The translations under genes and the position numbers were made by a program. DNA of 64,000 bases from Cryptomeria japonica (taxonomy: Eukaryota > Streptophyta > Pinopsida > Cupressales > Cupressaceae): positions 231,932,396-231,996,395 of the forward strand of contig NC_081406.1 in the NCBI RefSeq assembly GCF_030272615.1, in the 5' to 3' direction. The notes beneath the pieces are model-generated. The model was not told the DNA's origin and searched no databases. It saw only the letters and a list, made by a program, of their open reading frames with translations. The number at the start of each line of letters is the position of its first letter. The first letter of the stretch is position 1. Positions 36,491 through 48,432 of this stretch are shown here, one piece after another.

Positions 36491-37288
36491 TCACTTTACA
36501 AAATTTTATGTGCAAATTTCAAATTACTCCCAATACTTATAGAGCTTATTTGACAAGTCCACTACTTTAACTAGAGTTTTAGAACCACATCATCAAATAT
36601 GATGCAAGATCAACATGCTTTTTGCGAAGGTGTCCATAAAAGACCCCCCAAAAAGTGAAACCAATACTTGTGCACAAAGTCATGTTTTATTGGTGCATTG
36701 ATGTAGCATCACATGATTCATTGCTTTTTAGAATTAAGAAATACATTTAATTCAATTATGGGTAGTTATCATCAACAATAACAACTTCAAATTCACAACT
36801 ATTGGTACAATATTGTCAAAATTTGGGATTCAATCTTTACCAACTACATTTTTAGAACTAAAATTGGTAGGAGGATTGACTTCCCACATACAATATTAGA
36901 ATGATAGACTTATTGCCTATGTGTGTTGTTTAATTTCATAGTTATGTGTTTATATATTTAGGAACTTATAGATTTGTTATTAATGATGACATTATGCATT
37001 TAAGCGTTCTTGTACATGATTTTAGGAAAAAAAAAGGTTCAATTGTTAGTACAGGGAAAGCCGAGAGTAGGATGTGATAATTTGCCATCAAGGGTAAGGA
37101 ATTTAAAAATGTCATTTTCAACACCTTTTACAACTATGCATATTATTGTATGAGAAAATGAAACATTAGATTATTTTTCAACAATTGACTAACAAAAAAA
37201 AATTGTTATATTAAAATTTTTAGACTGATTTAACAGCCACATATACTTTCGAAAGGCACAAGGTTGAGGTGTACAACGAATAGGTCTT

Positions 37289-37415
37289 GGCCGCAGCTAA
37301 ACTAGCTCCAAAAAGTCACAAAAAATCAATAACACGAAAGTTAGTCAAAAATTACAGATCCTGATCGACAGAACAAGCTACGAACTATTTTTTATAGCCA
37401 GTTTAACCGCATCCC
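37289..37415. mobile_element. Short hAT-like MITE, 127 bp
   Basis: It is flanked by a perfect 8-bp duplication TAGGTCTT (37281-37288 and 37416-37423), the size used by hAT transposons. Imperfect terminal inverted repeats of about 19 bp are seen: GGCCGCAGCTAAACTAGCT at the left, with about 14 of 19 positions matching the reverse complement of the right end (GCCAGTTTAACCGCATCC). It has no coding capacity. Paralogous sites at about 30063 and 24308 are uninterrupted. Confidence 0.88.
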
Positions 37416-37799
37416 TAGGTCTTCTCCCCTATTCTACCTGTAACAGCGTAAGATTTTTTAATGGTGTAACGAGATTTGTGGGCGATTACATCGCTCTCTG
37501 GGACCCGCTGCACAACACGCGTCTCTGTGTGGCGAAGGATCAGTCAGTCGAAATTGGAATTAAAAAATGGTCGGTGAATGGAAATTTCCAAGATGAGTGT
37601 CAGACTGAAGGAAACATAAATTGTGTCATGTTAGATTCTAATGGACGTACAAAGGTGATTGAAATTCTTGAAATTCTAGTTTTAGGTTTGGACTGTTTCT
37701 GCATTTGCGTAGAAACTACTATATCTGAGAATTCACTTTCCACGCTTAATAATTGAATGGCGGAACTGAATTTTCTGGTCAGTACAGACCTGAATTTTC

Positions 37800-37900
37800 A
37801 AAAGTTCAAATCCGGATTTTTCGAATTGAAGGGCAACTTCTCCATTAGTTCAAATCCGGATTTTTCGAATTGAAAGGCAGCTTCTCTGTTAGTTCGGGTC
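37800..37900 (+). repeat. Tandem duplication of about 50 bp just upstream of copy C
   Basis: A unit starting AGTTCAAATCCGGATTTTTC and ending in CTTCTC...TTAGTTC occurs twice in succession. Copies B and E have related but more diverged tandem units at the same place, so the duplication predates the split of the copies and has partly been homogenised in C. Confidence 0.8.
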
Positions 37901-37948
37901 ACGCAATATTTAAATCAATGGAGGTCACGTTGTGCTCCAAGTCTAACA

Positions 37949-40001
37949 ATGGAGGGAATGGAAGGAAAACTTGCAGAGACCGAAACAGTAGTTGCAGAGA
38001 TGGAGCGGCTGAAGGAAATAAACCATCGCCTCATGCGAGAAAGGGACGATGCAATTACATGGAGTCGAGACCGCGGATCGAATCCTCGCCCTCTTCTTCG
38101 GCTAATCTTCTTTACAGAAAATATTCTCTCAACGACATCAAATCTGCCACTGGCGATTTTTCAGAGCATTTGAAAGTTGGGGAAGGAGACTACGGCGTGG
38201 TATACAAAGGTGAAATAGAGGAGATTGCGGTTGCGGTGAAGATTAGGAGAGAGGATGGCTTTACTCTAGATCAGCAAATATTTCATCAGCAGGTAATAAA
38301 CCCACCAGATTACTTTACCATTGGTATCCTTTTTCCTTATTGTACAGGCAAAAAGCCAAGGTAGAGGGATAACCAGTAGCCACACAGGGTCAGTAGTTGT
38401 GTGCAGGGCTTAAATGTGATAGCTATTCTTAGGGCAGGTTTTAAAGCTGCTGTTTAGTTTATTTCAGCTAACAGTGTAAACTGTTCAATTTTTTGAGTAA
38501 TAATTTGTAGAGCTGGTGGTCTATGGATATTAAAATTTATTCAGTTTCTTTAAATATTATTTTATTTTGGAAACAAAATTGAAGGCAAATAAAAAGAAGA
38601 TAAAAACATGACGAAGCTATCTGTGGCAGTTGTTGCTTATTTTTAAACCTCTTTTTTCCAAAACTTATTTTCAATTTTTAAGCATCCATTACACTAAAAT
38701 AGGAAAAGATTCCAATTTATCTTTTTCATTTAATTAAAATTTTACATGAAAACACTCTATCTGTTTAAATTTAGACAGAAAATATATATGAACTGTCACA
38801 CGAAGCAAAGCATGGGTTAGTGATTTTTGTTGATTGAAATTATGAAAGAGTGAATTATACAAGGGATAAATTTTGAACAGATCAAAATCGGAAATCTATT
38901 TTTTCTTAAAAGTTTTGATGTCTGTTTTTTCTTAAGTTCTGTTCTTAGGCATTTTATAGTATAAATGTTACTTTGACAGATGGATGTGTTAAGGGATGTT
39001 ACGAAATCTTCATTTGGCAAGGGTTGTGGGAGAGTGCTTGAATAGAGGATGTCTTGTGTATGAATATATGGTTAATGGAAGCTTGGCAGATCGTTTATCT
39101 TGCAAAAACGGCACTTCACCACTAACCTGGCATGTCAGAGTTCGCATTGCTAATGAAGTTTGCTCAGCATTACACTTCCTTCATAGTTTAAAGCCAAATG
39201 GAATGAAATTCTTCATTGCAATTTGAATCCTGAAAACATTTTTCTAGATGAATTTTATACTAGTAAGATCAGCGATGTGGGCATGGCAAGGCTTCTACCT
39301 CAAGAATTACTCATAAAAGGCAATATATCATATCTGGATCCAGACTATCTTAGAACTGGTGAATTCACAGACAAATCAGATGTTTATAGCTTGGGGGTCA
39401 TTATTCTTCAACTTCTCACAGGCCAACAGGCTCTTGGATTGGTGAGAAAGGTTTCACAATCACTAGAAACTGGACACTTGAATGACTTTATGGATCCTTT
39501 AGCTGGGGAATGGCCCTTTGATCAAGCTTTACAATTAGCATATCTTGCTCTTGAATGCACATCAGCCAGTCAACAAAATAGGCCTAAGCTTCATCCCACT
39601 CTCACTAATACTCTTGATGAACTTCAAGCTACTGCCTCAACAGTTGTCCAGCCTACCTCAACAACTGTCCAGCCTGCTCAACAAAGACAAGTTCCTAGCC
39701 TCTTTAAATGTCCCATCTCTCATGTAAGTGTCTTTTGTATATCCTTTCAAATTTTACAAAAACATTTCCTTTAGTAATGAACTGGCATAATTTGTAGGAG
39801 CTTATGGATGATCCTCACTTTGCTGTGGATGGGTTTACCTATGAATTGGAGGCAATCAAGGAATGGATTGATTCTGGTCATGACACCTCACCAATGACAA
39901 ACTGCAGACTAGATCACCCCAATCTCCTCCCAAACCGTTCTCTTAAATCTGCCATTCTAGAGTGGAAAGCAACCAATTGTACTCAAGGCTTAACATCATA
40001 G
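37949..40001 (+). pseudogene. Copy C: U-box kinase pseudogene with frameshifts
   Basis: The gene structure is that of copy B: exon 1 37949-38292, exon 2 38980-39723, exon 3 39798-40001. Splice sites are kept, and most of the sequence is very similar to B. Compared with B, exon 1 lacks 16 bp after GATGCAATT (about 38057). Exon 2 has one extra base near its start (about 39001) and five extra bases just before the catalytic loop (about 39205). The catalytic loop would read HCNLNPEN, with Asn for the catalytic Asp and Asn for Lys. The U-box exon is intact. It is a recent pseudogene rather than a functional kinase. Confidence 0.88.
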
Positions 40002-41190
40002 TCTATTGAGCATTTTTTATAGGAATATGATGCATATAGAAAAATCTATATTTATATGATGTATACACAAATTAGATGTAGTAATTATAATTGATTTGTA
40101 TTTATATTTACCTTTTTTTCCAATAAGTTGTCGATTAGATTATTTTTATTTTTGAATTGTTTTTTAAATTAAAATGTATTTTATTAAAAAATTAGTTAAA
40201 GGATAATATAAAATTTAAAGTTTTTTTGGGTGATATCAATAGAATAATTTTTTAGTCATGATCACACAAATAAATATTTTTTTATTAAAAGTAATTTGAT
40301 TCCTTTGAAATTTTACAATATTGTATGTCTTGTAAATAACGACTAGTCAAATTGATCTTGGTTCAATCTTTATTTATTTAGTGGATATATTTATAAAATT
40401 AGCATATTTATGTCATTATTTTCTTAAATATGATTGGTTATTAAAACGATTATTAGAAAAGCATATAGAGGTGAGGCTATTTTCTTTTTCAGGATTACTC
40501 ATAATTTTTTCATGAAAAAAATAGAATCTTAGTAATTATCTCTCACACTTTTATAAATTCAAATTGAATGGTAATCAATTTATGTTTTCTGACTTGTGGA
40601 ATTTCAAATTATAATTATATGCATTAATCAAATTTCATAGAAGTTGTTATTACATTAAATTCGAACAATTTTAATAGAAATTATATCAATATAAAAGATA
40701 TATATATATATAAGTCTATCATCATTCCATGACACCCACCACTAATACCTATTATCATCATCCTAACTTATAATTGAAATTGATGTACAAATCATGCATC
40801 TTAAATTGTTATCATTTAATCAAGTCATATCATCTCTATTATCATCATATTAAATACATATTAATCCATAGGTATACAAAAGATAGAAAAATAAGTGTTA
40901 TGTTTATCAATTAATTTAATGCTTCAAGATAAATTTTATTAAATGTTAACAAAGTTGACTTAAATAATGCATTTGGTTGTTCATAAATATAACCTGCTTT
41001 CCCTATTTATAAAAGTCAATTGTATTAAGATGGAGATGTCATTTATCTTGAAATCCTATGTATATTTTATGTCTCCAATACTCTTGGAAAGTGTACTTGG
41101 ATGTCTATGGTGTAACTAAAAAAAAATTGTAATAAGAATTTCTTTATATCATTCGCATTTGTTATCAAATGAATTCATGAAGGAGGTGGA
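40002..41190. other. 3' flank of copy C and AT-rich spacer
   Basis: 40002-40605 is paralogous to 32727-33335 behind copy B. 40606-41190 is AT-rich without recognised features. Confidence 0.65.
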
Positions 41191-41880
41191 ACACAATGAT
41201 GGAAATCATAACCAAATTTGAGGTCATTTAAGGCATGGTGACAAACTAAATTGACCACTAATTTTTAACAAATTATTTAATTGATTATTTCCACAACTAT
41301 TCATTCTACTACCTTCTCATAATTAATTAATTAAATCATTAATTAATTAATTAGTTATTCTTATTTATATTCCTCCTCAAAGGTTAATTAATTAAACCAA
41401 TTTAATTTAATAACATTAGCTTCTAATTCTTCCATGAAAAATTAATCCTTGAAAGCATTTCTTCTAGTTTAATATGTCATGTCATCCTACATCCTTGTCT
41501 TTTTAATGCCAACTAGTTAATCCATTTGTATGGATTAAAATCTAAGCCATACATCATCTAACATGTGTGAGCATGCCAAATTATCCACTCATTTCTCACA
41601 TATGTGTGAGCATGCTATCTTGGAGGCATGGGAGCTCTCCACATAGACCTACTTCATGATCCCTTGTGTATCCATGCTAACTCATACCACTCCCTACTTT
41701 AACTAATGTGCAAGCATACTAACATGGAAGCATGCTAATCCCCTACCCCACCCTTGGACATTAACTCGTATCCACCTCCTTTATCACACATCTGTGAGCA
41801 TATCTCAAGCCAGACAAGCCACTTTTTTCACACATGTGTGATTTGCTTGTGTAAGGAAGTTAAGGTAGTAGAACAACTTT
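41190..41880. repeat. AT-rich LTR-like fragment with TGTGTGAGCATGC repeats
   Basis: The TTAATTAATTAA-rich part (41290-41420) followed by TGTCATGTCATCCTACATCC resembles 10790-10980 of the Tat-like LTR. From 41555 to 41840 a block like CACATNTGTGTGAGCATGC recurs about five or six times, including the palindrome TCACACATGTGTGA. Boundaries are not defined. Confidence 0.4.
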
Positions 41881-42039
41881 GTAATGGTAAAAAATTAGGA
41901 AATTAGGTAATTGTTTCTACAGTGAGCTATAGATGTCACACAGAGCCACCAACTTGGATCTAGGCAAAAGAATATGTTGATGATCTGTTCCTAGAAGCTC
42001 AACCTAATTTTTTGGGACTAGGTTGTGTAAAGGGGAAAA

Positions 42040-43234
42040 TTAGGTGACTTGGAAATTTGCAAGATAGAAGGAGAAATCACCAAATCACCTATTTTCGCTC
42101 GAAATGGGAGAGATGCCTTTACATTCAAAAGAGGGGAAAAATTCACTAGATTCAGTCACTAATCAGATTAGGATTGAATACTAAGTAGATTGATTGAAAT
42201 GGAATGTGTTTGACCCTTTTTTCATAAATTGACCAGTTGAATTAAGATTAAGTGCATGAAATGAAGACAAATCTGAGAAAACAATGAGTTGTAAAGTTAG
42301 GATTTCGTTGTGCACCTGGATTTGAGAAGTATGAGATGATTTGGAGATGCTTTGCAAAAACTACCAAAAGTAGCAGGGACCGTGTGTAGGGACCAGGGTG
42401 CCCCCCTCTCGATCCTTCGAGATTTTCGATTGCCAAAAAGGGTTTTTCCATCTCCGTGTCTGAAGCTTATCCCGAGAGTTACAATTACACATCTATTTTT
42501 CTGCATATAGAAGGACGGAAAATGTGTTGGGAATAGGGGCTTTCCTTTAGGTCAAACCCCGGTTTTGAAATTAACCAAGTGGTTGAAATAATGTAACTGA
42601 AATGACTGCAAACTTAGAAATCCTCTTCTTTGAGGGTATGTTGAATTGATTGAAAATGAATTTTTTATACCTCCTTGTGAAGTTTTTCTTGCCTCCACAT
42701 GGAATTAGGAATCCATGAATTAGAATGATGATCTCCTCTTCAATGCTTGAAATATTGACTCTATTATTGCTCCAAAGCTTGAAGGAAGACTGAAAATGCT
42801 CAATTGGTCTTGAATGTTTCATCTCTTGAGTGCTCAATGCTTGCTTATGAATGTTGTCTAATGATCAAATGAGAGGGGAAATCCTCTTATATACTTGCCT
42901 GAAGGGAAAATGAATTAATTTTTTTACATGAGCTGACATGGAGGGGTTTTTCTTGCTCAAATTTGAGATAGACCAGGGTGTCCAAAATAGGTCCCTATTA
43001 GGGAGGGCTAGGGTGCCACGCCCTAGTCCTTGTGAGGACTAGGGTACCACGCCCTGGTCCTGTCCTATTTTGGGGTAGGATCAAGGTGGCAATGAGGTGC
43101 AACTTTGAGCTAGGTTGTATTTATGACTTGTATGAGCATAATCAAGTCTCCAATTAAGCCAAGGGGCACAAACACTAAGGTGAAGACCCAAATATGTTCA
43201 AAAATTATAAGGGGTGCAATTTTAGGATGCTACA
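42040..43234 (-). repeat. G1 3' LTR
   Basis: It starts at 43234 next to a polypurine tract. It shares blocks with the G2 LTR: TTGGTTAATTTCAAAACCGG, a GGACTAGGGCGTGGCACC-type tandem pair and CTGAATCTAGTGAATTTTT. The low-coordinate end is estimated from the 1195-bp G2 LTR. Confidence 0.75.
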
Positions 43235-44033
43235 TTTAGCCCCCACTTTAGCAGGAGTATGACCTTATGCAAATACTCATGGTAAAGTACAAGGAGTTCA
43301 GATTGAAAGACTTTCACCACATCAAAGAGGCAAGGTACACCAAGCCCCTAGTGGACTTTAGAATCTTATGAATTCAATGATAAGGTAAAAGGGAAGATCA
43401 TGAGAGAGAAATAGAGAACCGTGACTACAACTAGTAAGGTTCTCTTACTATGAGTCATGAAAAGAAAAATACCCAAAATTACAAAGCAAAGACAAAGTTT
43501 ACTAAGTAAATTTAAGTATCAAGAGAGAGAATCATGAGTGGAGTGTATGCCCCCATGTTAAAGCAATTGTAAACACCTTGTTGGGAGCAATTACTTTAAG
43601 GTAGGATACACCCAAAAAGGCAAGCACATTATTAAAATAATTTAGCCCCCAAGAGAGGACAAATAAAAGGATAATGAACACAAAACACAAAGCACAGGGT
43701 GGCTTCGCCTAACTTTGGAGTCAGTATGATTTTTATGATAGCTCATGTATATCATATATATATGTGTGTGTGTGTGCATAAAATTGTCCTCATCCCCCAA
43801 AGAAAGGAAACAGTCATGGAAGAAGGGAACACATATGTATTTTAAATCAACATGGGAGAGACCAAAAGAGATCTCAACACTTTGCATCATCCTCAAGTAG
43901 ACAACACTAGGGACACCAAATAGAAAAATAGGGAAACAAATAAAAGAACCATCACAAACAAGCAAGAAAGTATTAGCATTTTGCAGAGCAATCGAACACC
44001 TTTCATTGTATGGAAACAAGTATATATACAATA

Positions 44034-44201
44034 TGATAGGAGAGAACCCGTGTATCCTCAAATAGTGATGGGTTGAACAAATTCCTAAATATACTATGAA
44101 ACAACAACAAACTTAAACCAATTGAACAAACCATATCCTATGTAACACTAGCAGACAATAACACAGAGAACTCATGGGTGAAATCATGGAATATGCTAAA
44201 A
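44034..44201 (-). repeat. Copia-2 terminal repeat, 3' side
   Basis: This aligns with 49082-49249 with about 18 differences in 168 positions. It lies directly next to the polypurine tract at 44202-44210. Confidence 0.85.
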
Positions 44202-44307
44202 TTCCCCCCTTATTACATCATTTCTTCAAAATACTGACAAGAGAATCTTGAAAAGTTTCAAACTTGACATGTGCAAGAGGCTTGGTGAAGATATCAGCAC
44301 GTTGTTC

Positions 44308-44895
44308 CTATACCGAGCAGAATTGGAGTTGAATGTTATTTTGTTGAACATATTCTCGTATAAAGTGACAATCAACCTCAATATGCTTGGTTTTTTCATG
44401 AAACATTGGGTTATGAACAAGCTTGAGAACACTTTGATTATCATGGTAGAGGACTGTAGGTTGGTTTTGTGATACCCCCAATCCTTCTAATATGTGACGC
44501 AACCAAACTACTTCACAAACTACTGCACTTGCTGCACGATATTCTTCCTCCGTTGAAGAACGAACAACTGTAGCTTGCATCTTACTTCCCCATGAAATAG
44601 TTCCTAAACCAAGAAAGAAGACAAATCTAGATGTGAACTTCCTATTATCAACTGGACCTGCATAGTCTGCATTTGTGTACCCTATCAAGAATAATTGATC
44701 ACTCCTTTTATATTCTAGACCGTGATCCATTGTACCTTGTATGTACCTCAAGACCCTTTTTTCTACTAGCCAATGAGAGGTCTTGGGTTCTTGCATGAAT
44801 TGTGAAAGATAATTAATAGAAAAAATGATATCTGGTCTACTATATGTCAGGTAAATCAAACCTCCAATCATTTGATGATAAAGAGTTGCATTCAC
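44308..44895 (-). pseudogene. Copia-2 RNase H region
   Basis: Blocks YHQMIGGLIYLTYSRPDIIF, GYTNADYAGPVDNRKFTS, SSTEEEYRAASAVVCEVVWL and KTKHIEVDCHFIREYV are standard for the Copia RT/RNase H end. It is a fossil. Confidence 0.92.
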
Positions 44896-45730
44896 CTAAG
44901 GTGATTGATCAGAGGCAGATAACTGCAAACCTAATTCCATATGTCTAGACATGGATTTGGAATCCATCATTCTAAATTTCTCAAGTAGTGTCGACATATT
45001 TTCTCCGTGACACAAAGATATGGTGATTTTTTTGCCATACCTCTAAGCCAAGACTGTAGTGCAGAAGCTCAAGATTCGTCATATCAAAAGCCTTCTTGAG
45101 ATCATTCTTGGTTGTTTCAACCATTTCTTCTAAGCTACTTGTGATAACCAACTCATCAACATATACATATATTAATGATCACAATATCCCCCCCTTGATC
45201 CTTGAGGTAGAGGTTTGGATCATATGGATGCCTAGTGAAACCATGCTTTAGCAAATGCTTATCAGTTTTGATATACCAGGCTCTAAGAGCCCGTTTGAGA
45301 CCATATAGGGACTTAATAAGTTTGCACACCTTTTCGTCTTTACCAGGTGCAACATATCCCTCTGGTTAGGTCATGCAAACCTCTTCTTTAAGGTCTCCAT
45401 TAAGAATGATACTTTTTACATCCATTTGGTATAATTTCTATCCAAATTGGGCAGTTAAAGATAAATCATTCTAATGGTTTTTATCTTTGTAGTGGGAGAA
45501 AATGTTTCCACATAGTCTATACCTTCTTTCTGGGCTGAGCCCTTAGCTACAAGTCCAGCCTTATGTTTATCTATACTACCATCTGCTTTATACTTACTTT
45601 TAAAAATCCATTTACAACCAATTGCTTTCTTACTAGGTGGTAAACCAACAAGCTCCCAAGTGTTATTTTTCATCAAAGAGTGGTACTCTGCATCCATAGC
45701 CTCTTTCCAAGGATTTGATTAAATTGCCTC
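44896..45730 (-). pseudogene. Copia-2 reverse transcriptase region
   Basis: The block MDAEYHSLMKNNTWELVGLP followed by GCKWIFKSKYKADGSI marks the RT start near 45697. Further RT blocks continue to about 44900. The region is fossil and broken. Confidence 0.9.
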
Positions 45731-45799
45731 CTGAACAATAGATGGCTCAAAATTTTCAATAATTGAAGTCATTATTGCAAAATTTATCTCATTGAGAGC

Positions 45800-47110
45800 C
45801 ATGTTGCAAATCCTTGGACCTGAAGTTGAAGTGCCTAGAACTCCATCAAGCTTTGCATCTCAAATGGTACTAGTATACCATTTTGGCAATAGTTTTGTGA
45901 CATTGATAGGTGGTGATTGACTATCAACATTCCAATTAATTTTATTGAATCCATATTGAATACATGAGCACTATCTTCAACAGGTGAGAATGTAGGAGAA
46001 GAAATTACATCATACTTCTCATCAAATATTACATCCCTACTAATATATATCTTCTTTATATTAGTACCCATAAGGGGATATGCCTTAGACTCATTACTAT
46101 AGCCAAGAAGTATACATTTCATGGATTTTTCATCAAGCTTCTTTCTCTACTGTTTAGGAATATACATATAGGTAGTGCATCAAAAAACACGAAGATATGA
46201 GACAGAAGGCTTCACCCCTGTCCATGCTTCTTCTAGAGTAATGCCATCAAGGGCTTTGGTTGGAGCATGATTCAAAAGATAAATTGTAGTGTGTACAACT
46301 TCAGTCCAATATACATGCTCTAGTTGTGAATCATTCAACATATTATGGGCCATCTCCATGATGATTCCATTTCTTCATTCTACAAACACATTTTGTTGGG
46401 GTGTGTATGCTATAGTCAGTTGACGCCGAATGCCATTTTCCTTCAGCTACATAGAGAATTTTGTGCTGGTGTACTCCCTCCCTTGATTTGAGCAAAGGGC
46501 ACGAACACAATGATTCATATGTTTCTCAACCTAAGTACAAAATTCTTTGAAATAGGAAAGAGTGTTATTTGTATGCTACAAAAAAAATACCCATATTTTC
46601 CTTGTATGATTACCAACAAAAAGTTGAAAGTACTTGTATCCATTGTGACTAGGTGGCATAGGAGCGCACAGATTGGTATGCACGAGCTTCAAAGGTTGGC
46701 TGACACGATGCTCACTTGGATAGAATGGGACTCTATGTTGTTTTCCAGTAAGATTACTAGAACAAACTATACTGGACTTTTCAAGTGATGTAAGCCATTT
46801 GACCATGTTATTTTTACAAAGTTTGTGCAAGTAACTAGTACTCAAGTGACTAAATCTATGATGCCAATGAAATGAAAGATCATTATCTGTAGTCACTAAG
46901 GCTTGATTATTAACAATGGTATCAAGCCTAAACATTTTACCAACCTCAGTAGCACTAGCAAAAATCTTAACACTTTTAGACTTATCTTTGACAAGACAGG
47001 CCTTTTTATCCTTAGTTGAATCAAATTCAATCCTAAGGTTATGATCAAGAAATTGAGTAACATAAAAAAGATTTTTGGTAAGTCCTAGCACATACAAAAC
47101 ATTAGTAATC
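45800..47110 (-). pseudogene. Copia-2 integrase region
   Basis: GAG-pre-integrase (FHWHHRFSHLSTSYLHKLCK) and integrase (PLKLVHTNLCAPM, then KYFQLFVGNHTRKIWVFF) blocks are visible. They are followed by the GYSNESKAYPLM-type block between integrase and RT. Confidence 0.88.
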
Positions 47111-47489
47111 CTGCACTTATGTATGCCAAACTATAAAGAGATGTCACCAATACCTTTGATATCATGGGTGGTATCATCTCTAAGAGTTACTGTACCATGA
47201 TGAGGTCTCAATGTGAGAAACCACTTCTTCTATCCTGTCATGTTCTTTGTAGCACCTGAGTCCACATACCAGATGGAGGTAGATTATGAATCATCTTCTA
47301 AAGTGTGGGTTGACATCTCGTATTCCTCAGCTGGAGAATCATCTACTTCAACAACATTGCTTTCTTGCTTCTATTTGTTCTTTTGCTCCCATTGCGGTTT
47401 GCAACTTTGAAAGGGCTTCTTTGGATGTGTTTTGTTAGATGATCCCTTGTTGAAAGAGTTGTACCAATGATTCTTCACATCATGTCCAA

Positions 47490-48393
47490 CTCTGTCTCAG
47501 ATTGGACACTTCTTCAGAGGTCTGGAAGAGTTACCAAATTTAGGAGGCCCATTAAACTGCTTCATAGGCTTCTTGCCTTTATGACATGTAGTCATGGCAT
47601 GATCATCTCGATCAGGTTCTTGGCTAATAGATCCTTCTTTTAGAAGTAGATTCACTAACTTCTCAAAAGTGGGTGTTGTCTTAATGACATTCAAATTTGT
47701 CACAAAGACTTTATATATGGGAGGCAGTGCTTGCAGAACAATAGGCACCAAAATTTCATCTTCAGTCTTTTCTCCCAATGCTTGTAAAGAAGCTCTTAGC
47801 TTTGCAATCCTTTTGAGAAAGGATTCTAACTATTCTCCATGCTTCATCTTTAGGTTGTGTAGATGACTCTGCAAATTCAAAATCTGATTCTAATTCTTTG
47901 CCTCTTACACTGTGTTGAGTTTGTCCCACGCATCTTTGGTTGTGGACGAGTCACAAATAAAGGGCTGAACATCATCAAACACGCTGAATAAGATGATCAA
48001 TTTCGTCTTTTTGTTAGCTTGATCAAACTTCTTTTGCTCACCGACATCTATCTTATGGCATGATGCAACACCACTAACCACGTCCCAAACTTCCTCAAAC
48101 TCAAGCTGAGTTTTGAGTTTGGTCTTCCAGACAAAATAATTATTACCACAAAGCAATTGAGAATCTGGAAGAAGAAATTTTGGAGAACTTCCTGCCATTG
48201 TATTAAAGAAGGAAGGAAATAAAATAACACCCCCTTTTAAGAGTTGAGAGTCATAATTTATTTCAGATATCATAGATTTACAAAATGACCGTATTGACAA
48301 TGTTAGTTGGAAAATGGAACCCCCCTTGAAATTTTGAAAAATATACTGACAATAAAAATCAAAGATGAGAACTAAGATCATAAGGTATGGCAT
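47490..48393 (-). pseudogene. Copia-2 gag region
   Basis: The gag starts at about 48198 (MAGSSPKFLLPDSQLLCGNN) with the N-terminal YFVWKTKLKTQLE block. The UBN2-like central part (EILVPIVLQALPPIYKVFVT) lies at 47497-47778. It is a fossil. Confidence 0.85.
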
Positions 48394-48432
48394 CTAGATG
48401 AGAACTAGGCTCATAAGGTATGGCATCTACAT
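48365..48432. repeat. 33-bp tandem duplication upstream of Copia-2 gag
   Basis: ATGAGAACTARGNTCATAAG followed by GTATGGCATCTA occurs twice head to tail in the leader or LTR of Copia-2. Confidence 0.88.

Larger units (their letters stand above)
33336..40605 (+). repeat. Tandem segmental duplication, second block (relic F plus copy C)
   Basis: The junction with the first block lies within about 33325-33345, where the 3' flank shared by copies B and C ends and the sequence shared with 26780 begins. The right end is near 40605, where similarity to the copy B flank stops. Confidence 0.83.

Noticed and set aside
43642-44061. 139-codon minus-strand frame
   Set aside because: It lies in the G1 3' untranslated region and spans a TG/TA microsatellite. 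No domain seen.
48365-48432. The 33-bp tandem repeat as a primer-site or LTR boundary marker for Copia-2
   Set aside because: It does not match the initiator-Met site and has no counterpart at the 3' side, so it cannot define the LTR end.
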